Source: an uncultured Aquimarina sp.
GTDB taxonomy: Bacteria; Bacteroidota; Bacteroidia; Flavobacteriales; Flavobacteriaceae
DNA: 10,745 nt
NCBI GenBank assembly: GCA_937958735.1
Contig: CALGNG010000067.1
Location: 1-10,745 of the forward strand
Direction of reading: 5' to 3'
A program made the translations under genes and the position numbers. The notes beneath the pieces are model-generated. The model made no database searches and was not told where the DNA came from. It saw nothing but the letters and a program-made list of their open reading frames with translations. This document shows positions 6,181 to 10,745 of this stretch, one piece after another; the first letter of the stretch is position 1; each line of letters begins with the position of its first letter.

Positions 6181-8682
6181 ATGGCTAAGAACTTAGTAAT
6201 TGTGGAGTCCCCTGCAAAGGCAAAAACAATAGAAAAATTTCTAGGAAAAGACTACGAGGTACACTCTAGTTTTGGACATATTGCAGATTTACCCTCCAAA
6301 GAGCTTGGCGTAAATGTAGAGGGCGATTTCTTACCAAAGTATGTAGTCTCTAGCGACAAGAAAGATATCGTTAAGAAACTAAAAAATCTAGCAAAGAAAG
6401 CAGAAACTGTTTGGTTGGCTAGTGATGAGGATCGCGAGGGTGAAGCTATTGCATGGCACCTATCCGAATCTTTAGAACTAAAAAAAGACAACACTAAACG
6501 TATTGTTTTTCACGAAATTACAAAGCCTGCTATACTAAAGGCTATAGATAACCCTAGAGAAATTGATTACAATCTAGTAAACGCACAACAAGCACGTCGT
6601 GTACTTGATAGATTAGTAGGATATGAATTATCTCCTGTATTATGGAGAAAAGTGAAAGGTGGATTATCTGCTGGACGCGTACAATCTGTTTCGGTAAGAT
6701 TAATTGTAGAACGAGAACGAGAAGCACTTGGCTTTAAAGCCACTGCTTCTTACCGAATAGATGCCGAATTTAGCGCTAAAGGAAAACGTTTTAAAGCCAA
6801 ATTACCTAAAAACTTTAGCAGCAAAGAGGAAGCTTTAGCTTTTGTAGAAAAAAATATTGGCGCTAATTTTAAAGTAGCCAATTTAACTACCAAACCCGCT
6901 AAAAAATCTCCTGCAGCTCCGTTTACAACTTCCACCCTACAGCAAGAAGCAGCTCGTAAATTATACTTCTCGGTTTCCAAAACCATGAATATGGCTCAAC
7001 GCTTATACGAAGCAGGACATATTACTTACATGAGAACCGATAGCGTAAACCTATCCACACTGGCTCAAAAAGGTGCTACCGAAGAAATTATAACTGCTTA
7101 CGGAAAAGAATACAGTAAAACACGACAATACAAAGGAAAAGCTAAAGGCGCACAAGAAGCCCACGAAGCTATTAGACCTACCAATTTTGCCAACCATACT
7201 GTAGACGCAGAACACGACCAACAACGCCTATACGAACTTATTTGGAAACGTGCTATTGCCTCGCAAATGAGTGATGCCCAATTAGAACGCACCAACGTAC
7301 GCATCGATGCAGACAAACATTCCGAAGTTTTTACTGCTAATGGGGAAATGATAAAATTCGAAGGATTCCTAAAGGTTTACTTAGAAGGAAATGATGACGA
7401 AGACGAAGAACAAGACGGCATCCTTCCCGCCATGAAAACTAATGACATCCTTAACAATGGATACATTAAAGCTACAGAACGATTTACTAGACCACCTAGC
7501 CGATACACAGAAGCATCCTTAGTAAAAAAATTAGAAGAGCTAGGCATAGGTAGACCCTCCACTTATGCCCCAACAATTTCTACTATACAAAACAGAAAAT
7601 ATATTATAAAAGGAGAGCACGAAGGGGAGTTAAGGGCTTACTCCCAAATACTCCTAAAAGACTCTAAAATTAAAGAAGTACAATTAGAAGAAAAAATAGG
7701 AAGCAACAAAGGAAAATTAACCCCTACCGATGTTGGAATGGTAGTTAACGACTTTTTAGTAGCCCATTTTTCTACCATATTAGACTACAATTTTACCGCC
7801 AAAGTAGAAGAGAACTTTGATGAGATTGCTGCTGGAAACGAAGAATGGACTCACATGATGAAGTCTTTCTACAACGACTTCCACCCCATAGTAGAAGATG
7901 TAGCTCTTAACGCAGAAAGAGAAGTTGGAGAACGCATACTAGGTAAAGACCCAGAATCTGGAAAACCCGTTAGTGTACGCCTAGGGAAATTTGGCCCTAT
8001 GGTACAAATTGGATCTGTAGAAGACGAAGAAAAACCACGCTTTGCCAGCCTAAGTCCTGGACAAACATTAAGCAGCCTAACCTTTGAAGAGGCCATGGAT
8101 TTATTTAAACTTCCTAAAGATTTAGGAATGTATAAAGACGAATCTGTTATTGTTTCCAATGGACGTTTTGGCCCATACATCAAATACGGTACAAAATATG
8201 TCTCCCTAGACAAAGGAGAGGATCCTATGAGTGTAGACATGACCCGCGCAGAAGTACTTATAGATGCTAAAGAAAAAGCAGACGCTCCTATTTACGAGCA
8301 TGATGGCCTTCCCGTACAAAAAGGAGTAGGTCGCTTTGGCCCTTACCTTAAGTGGAATAGTATCTTTATTAATGTAAATAAAAAATACGATTTCGACAAT
8401 CTTTCCGACGAGGATATTGTTACTCTTATAGAAGAAAAGAAACAAAAAGAAATAGACAAAGTACTACACAACTGGGACGAAGAAGGCATCCGTGTAGAAA
8501 AAGCACGCTGGGGACGCAGTAACATTATAAAAGGAAAAGTAAAAATAGAATTACCAAAAACAGTAGATGCCACTAAGTTAACCTTAAAAGAAGTACAGGC
8601 TATTATCGAAAAAAATGCCCCTAAGAAAAAAGCTCCTGCAAAAAAGAAAACTACAACTCGCAAAAAAACGACGAAAAAGTAA
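6181..8682 (+). CDS. topA: DNA topoisomerase I (type IA)
   Basis: This 833-residue enzyme relaxes negatively supercoiled DNA by passing a strand through a 5'-phosphotyrosine break. The Toprim domain starts LVIVESPAKAKT with catalytic E9 and has the DxDxE acidic triad D82/D84/E86 in SDEDREGE. GGLSAGRVQSVSVRLI (160-175) is the conserved core helix, and the catalytic tyrosine is Y283 in ITYMRTDS. LGIGRPSTYAP marks the later core. The C-terminus carries repeats around KFGPMVQIG, GRFGPYIKYG and GRFGPYLKWN, then a Lys-rich tail ending RKKTTKK that should bind DNA. No cysteine is seen in the whole protein, so the zinc ribbons of E. coli TopA are absent. The next gene starts 3 nt after the stop. Confidence 0.98.
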   Translation: MAKNLVIVESPAKAKTIEKFLGKDYEVHSSFGHIADLPSKELGVNVEGDFLPKYVVSSDKKDIVKKLKNLAKKAETVWLASDEDREGEAIAWHLSESLELKKDNTKRIVFHEITKPAILKAIDNPREIDYNLVNAQQARRVLDRLVGYELSPVLWRKVKGGLSAGRVQSVSVRLIVEREREALGFKATASYRIDAEFSAKGKRFKAKLPKNFSSKEEALAFVEKNIGANFKVANLTTKPAKKSPAAPFTTSTLQQEAARKLYFSVSKTMNMAQRLYEAGHITYMRTDSVNLSTLAQKGATEEIITAYGKEYSKTRQYKGKAKGAQEAHEAIRPTNFANHTVDAEHDQQRLYELIWKRAIASQMSDAQLERTNVRIDADKHSEVFTANGEMIKFEGFLKVYLEGNDDEDEEQDGILPAMKTNDILNNGYIKATERFTRPPSRYTEASLVKKLEELGIGRPSTYAPTISTIQNRKYIIKGEHEGELRAYSQILLKDSKIKEVQLEEKIGSNKGKLTPTDVGMVVNDFLVAHFSTILDYNFTAKVEENFDEIAAGNEEWTHMMKSFYNDFHPIVEDVALNAEREVGERILGKDPESGKPVSVRLGKFGPMVQIGSVEDEEKPRFASLSPGQTLSSLTFEEAMDLFKLPKDLGMYKDESVIVSNGRFGPYIKYGTKYVSLDKGEDPMSVDMTRAEVLIDAKEKADAPIYEHDGLPVQKGVGRFGPYLKWNSIFINVNKKYDFDNLSDEDIVTLIEEKKQKEIDKVLHNWDEEGIRVEKARWGRSNIIKGKVKIELPKTVDATKLTLKEVQAIIEKNAPKKKAPAKKKTTTRKKTTKK

Positions 8683-8685
8683 TCA

Positions 8686-9831
8686 ATGCTGGACTTTTTA
8701 CACCCTATATCTAACGACCTAATCGAGTATGTCGATACGCTACCCAACCATTGTATTGGCCAGAAGCTACAATTACATACCAGTGAGTATTTCCCTACAT
8801 TTAAAGAAGGAAACATTGTAGTTTTCACAGTAAAGGAATACAGAAATTCTAAAACCCCTTCCCCATTAGCTAATTACGATGCTATACGTAAGCAATTTTA
8901 CCAATTAGCCGAAGGGGACTGGAAGATAGGACTAATAGACCTTGGACACATAGAACCTGGCGCTACTTTTGAAGATACTTTTTTTGCTGTAAAAACAGTA
9001 ATTCAAAAAATACACGAAGCCAAATGCATCCCAGTAATCATTGGAGGAAGTCAAGACATTACCTATGCCAATTATAAAGCTTACCACCCAGATAACGGAA
9101 TGGTTAATCTAGTAAACATAGATTCTTGTTTTGATTTAGGAAATGTGGACTTACCCATAGACAATAAGTCGTATGTTGGAAAAATAGTAATAGAAGAGCC
9201 CTACAACCTATTTAACTATTCCAATATAGGCTACCAAAGTTATTATGTAGCTCCAGAAGAACTCGATTTAATAGATCGAATGTATTTTGATCTATACCGC
9301 TTAGGCGAAATATCCAACGATATTACTTTAGCAGAACCTATAATTAGAGATGCCGACATTGTAAGTATAGACCTAAATTCTTTAGAGTCTGTATTTTATG
9401 GAGACAATCCAAATGGGTTTTCTGGAAAAGAATTATGTACCTTAGCTAGATATGCAGGAATAAGCGACAAAACAACCAGTTTTGGTATTTACGAATATAC
9501 CGATACCATGAGCTCTAAGTCCACCACACAGCTAATAGCACAGCTAATATGGTACTTTATAGAAGGAATAAGTTGCCGTTGGGGAGAAATAGGAGAATTA
9601 ACTAAGATGGATGTTACACACTACCAAGTTCCTGTAGATGAGCAAGTTATGTCTTTTTACAAAAGCAATATCACTGGTCGTTGGTGGATGGAAATATCAT
9701 CTTCTGAAAATTTAGATAATATTTTAACATCTAATACGTTATTACCTTGCACTTATAAAGATTATGAAAATGCTTGTAATCAAAATATCCCCGAAAGGTG
9801 GTTTAATGCGAAAATGAAGTATGAAATGTGA
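8686..9831 (+). CDS. Arginase/formimidoylglutamase-like protein, probable pseudoenzyme
   Basis: This 381-residue protein has the ureohydrolase (arginase/agmatinase/formimidoylglutamase) fold pattern. IGLIDLGHIEPGA (81-93), the block VIIGGSQDITYA (117-128), VNIDSCFDLG (143-152) and ADIVSIDLNSLES (223-235) fall where GGDHS, DAHxD and DxDxxDP sit in active enzymes. Three of the six manganese ligands differ: His to Q123, His to C148 and Asp to N231; D146, D150 and D229 remain. A two-manganese urea-type reaction is therefore doubtful, and automatic naming as formimidoylglutamase or arginase is risky. No signal peptide is seen, so it should be cytosolic. It starts 3 nt after topA and is cotranscribed with it; gldK follows 109 nt later. 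It may have become a binding, regulatory or motility-linked protein (inference). Confidence 0.85.
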   Translation: MLDFLHPISNDLIEYVDTLPNHCIGQKLQLHTSEYFPTFKEGNIVVFTVKEYRNSKTPSPLANYDAIRKQFYQLAEGDWKIGLIDLGHIEPGATFEDTFFAVKTVIQKIHEAKCIPVIIGGSQDITYANYKAYHPDNGMVNLVNIDSCFDLGNVDLPIDNKSYVGKIVIEEPYNLFNYSNIGYQSYYVAPEELDLIDRMYFDLYRLGEISNDITLAEPIIRDADIVSIDLNSLESVFYGDNPNGFSGKELCTLARYAGISDKTTSFGIYEYTDTMSSKSTTQLIAQLIWYFIEGISCRWGEIGELTKMDVTHYQVPVDEQVMSFYKSNITGRWWMEISSSENLDNILTSNTLLPCTYKDYENACNQNIPERWFNAKMKYEM

Positions 9832-9867
9832 TTTATCGAACAAATAGATAATTTAACCGTAAAAAAA

Positions 9868-9898
9868 TTGTTTTTTTAAAAATTAATAGATAGGTTTA
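9868..9898 (+). promoter_or_regulatory. Candidate promoter of gldK
   Basis: TTG (9868-9870) is followed after 20 nt by TAGGTTTA (9891-9898), seven of eight matches to TAnnTTTG. Transcription would start near 9904, giving about 37 nt of leader. The -33 TTG lies between runs of seven A and seven T (9861-9877), which could also weaken read-through from the ureohydrolase gene. Read-through from topA is not excluded. Confidence 0.5.
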
Positions 9899-9908
9899 CT
9901 ACCTTGAA

Positions 9909-9920
9909 ATCTAATTAGAT
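9909..9920. promoter_or_regulatory. 12-bp palindrome in the gldK leader
   Basis: ATCTAATTAGAT is a perfect palindrome just downstream of the predicted transcription start. It lies within a wider inverted pair TAGGTT (9891-9896)/AACCTA (9924-9929), whose left arm overlaps the -7 element. The nested symmetry could be an operator, but AT-rich DNA makes short palindromes common. Confidence 0.35.
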
Positions 9921-9940
9921 CTTAACCTACAAGAAAAGTT

Positions 9941-10745
9941 ATGAAGAAAGTATTGATGATAGCAGCTGCCCTTGCTGCACTAATTAATTGTACTCCTTCC
10001 AAGAATGGACAATTAACAGGTGTAAAAGGAAAAGCTTGGCATCCTGAAAAACCTTATGGAATGACATTAGTGCCTGGTGGTGCTTTTATTATGGGTAAGA
10101 CCGACGATGACAAAGCTGGACTAAAAAATGCCCCAACTAAAACCGTTACCGTTCGCTCATTTTACATGGATGAAACAGAAATTACAAATTCTGAATACCG
10201 TCAATTTACAAAATGGGTAAAAGATTCCATCACTTTATTTGAATTAGCCAAACTAGCTGACGAAGTGGGCCAAACTTCTGACAACGAAGAAGGAATAGGT
10301 CAATTCTCTTTCAAAACATCTAACGAGGAAGAACTTACTCCATATCAAAAATACATCCAAGATAACTACGAAGGTCTTGGTGAAACTGGTTATGAAGGAA
10401 GAGCTCTAAACTGGAACAATACTCCTAACGAATTAAGCACCGAAGAATACGACGAATACATTGCAGAAGTAATGGATTCTTTATATATCAGAGCCGAAGA
10501 TTCTTATAATGGGGTACGCATGTTTAAAACCGAAAAATTAAAATACGACTATAAAAGTTACGATATAGAAGCAATGGCACGTTCTAAGAGTCGTAATGCA
10601 AAAGAATTCTTACGTCAAGAACCTGTAACTGTATATCCAGATACTACCGCTTGGATTCGCGATTTTAATTACTCGTACAACGAACCAATGCACGACCAAT
10701 ACTTTTACCATACTGCTTATGACGAATATCCAGTAGTAGGAGTAA
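9941..10745 (+). CDS. gldK: Gliding motility/type IX secretion lipoprotein GldK, 5' part
   Basis: The first 268 codons are visible; the gene runs off the right edge with no stop. GldK (PorK) with GldN forms the periplasmic ring of the type IX secretion system, anchored in the outer membrane and coupled to the GldLM motor. MKKVLMIAAALAALINC is a lipoprotein signal with C17 as the lipidated residue. The mature part has the formylglycine-generating-enzyme-like (FGE/SUMF1) fold start: GMTLVPGGAFIMG (40-52), then PTKTVTVRSFYMDETEITN (65-83) and EYRQF. A long charged insertion (about 94-240, rich in Tyr, Glu and Asp) follows, as is usual for GldK and unlike enzymatic FGE. The leader is AAGAAAAGTT, purine-rich but not a strong Shine-Dalgarno. 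gldL, gldM and gldN are expected beyond the window. Confidence 0.93.
   Translation, partial: MKKVLMIAAALAALINCTPSKNGQLTGVKGKAWHPEKPYGMTLVPGGAFIMGKTDDDKAGLKNAPTKTVTVRSFYMDETEITNSEYRQFTKWVKDSITLFELAKLADEVGQTSDNEEGIGQFSFKTSNEEELTPYQKYIQDNYEGLGETGYEGRALNWNNTPNELSTEEYDEYIAEVMDSLYIRAEDSYNGVRMFKTEKLKYDYKSYDIEAMARSKSRNAKEFLRQEPVTVYPDTTAWIRDFNYSYNEPMHDQYFYHTAYDEYPVVGV

Noticed and set aside
8343..8828. Minus-strand open frames opposite the topA 3' end and the ureohydrolase start
   Set aside because: They are shadows of two well-supported plus-strand genes; the Phe/Val-rich composition comes from reversed Lys codons.
9861..9877. A7-TTG-T7 as an intrinsic terminator after the ureohydrolase gene
   Set aside because: The stem would be A-U only with a three-base loop and little stability; it fits better as AT-rich promoter sequence around the -33 TTG.

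Overview
The window comes from a low-GC member of the Bacteroidota, almost certainly class Flavobacteriia. Three things support this: a gldK gene (gliding motility/type IX secretion) at the right edge, promoters of the TTG-N19/20-TAnnTTTG type with A-rich rather than Shine-Dalgarno leaders, and TopA and MiaB proteins with the look of that phylum. It is mainly a conserved chromosomal region. No transposon, prophage, tRNA, rRNA or CRISPR array is visible.

Left half, minus strand: one compact operon reads miaB, a sigma54-activator-type AAA+ regulator, lptE, an acidic one-TPR protein and secG. Its promoter is near 5009-5039 and it ends at a strong hairpin terminator (521-555). Both lptE junctions are one-base TAATG overlaps, so translation is probably coupled. 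The operon joins tRNA modification, LPS transport and protein export under one promoter. The chaperonin genes groS and groL (14 codons of groL visible) follow as a separate unit, with a possible -24/-12 promoter and an imperfect inverted repeat between the two cistrons.

Centre: an LpxR-family lipid A deacylase gene (plus strand, GTG start) diverges from miaB across 186 bp. The 13-bp palindrome in this gap abuts the miaB -33 element.

Right half, plus strand: topA is followed 3 nt later by an arginase-superfamily gene that has lost three of the six classical metal ligands. After 109 bp comes gldK, truncated by the window edge, with its own promoter-like sequence.

The best candidates for new biology are the apparent pseudo-ureohydrolase between topA and gldK, the receiver-less sigma54 activator inside an envelope operon together with a sigma54-like element before groS, and a perfect 26-bp palindrome inside secG.
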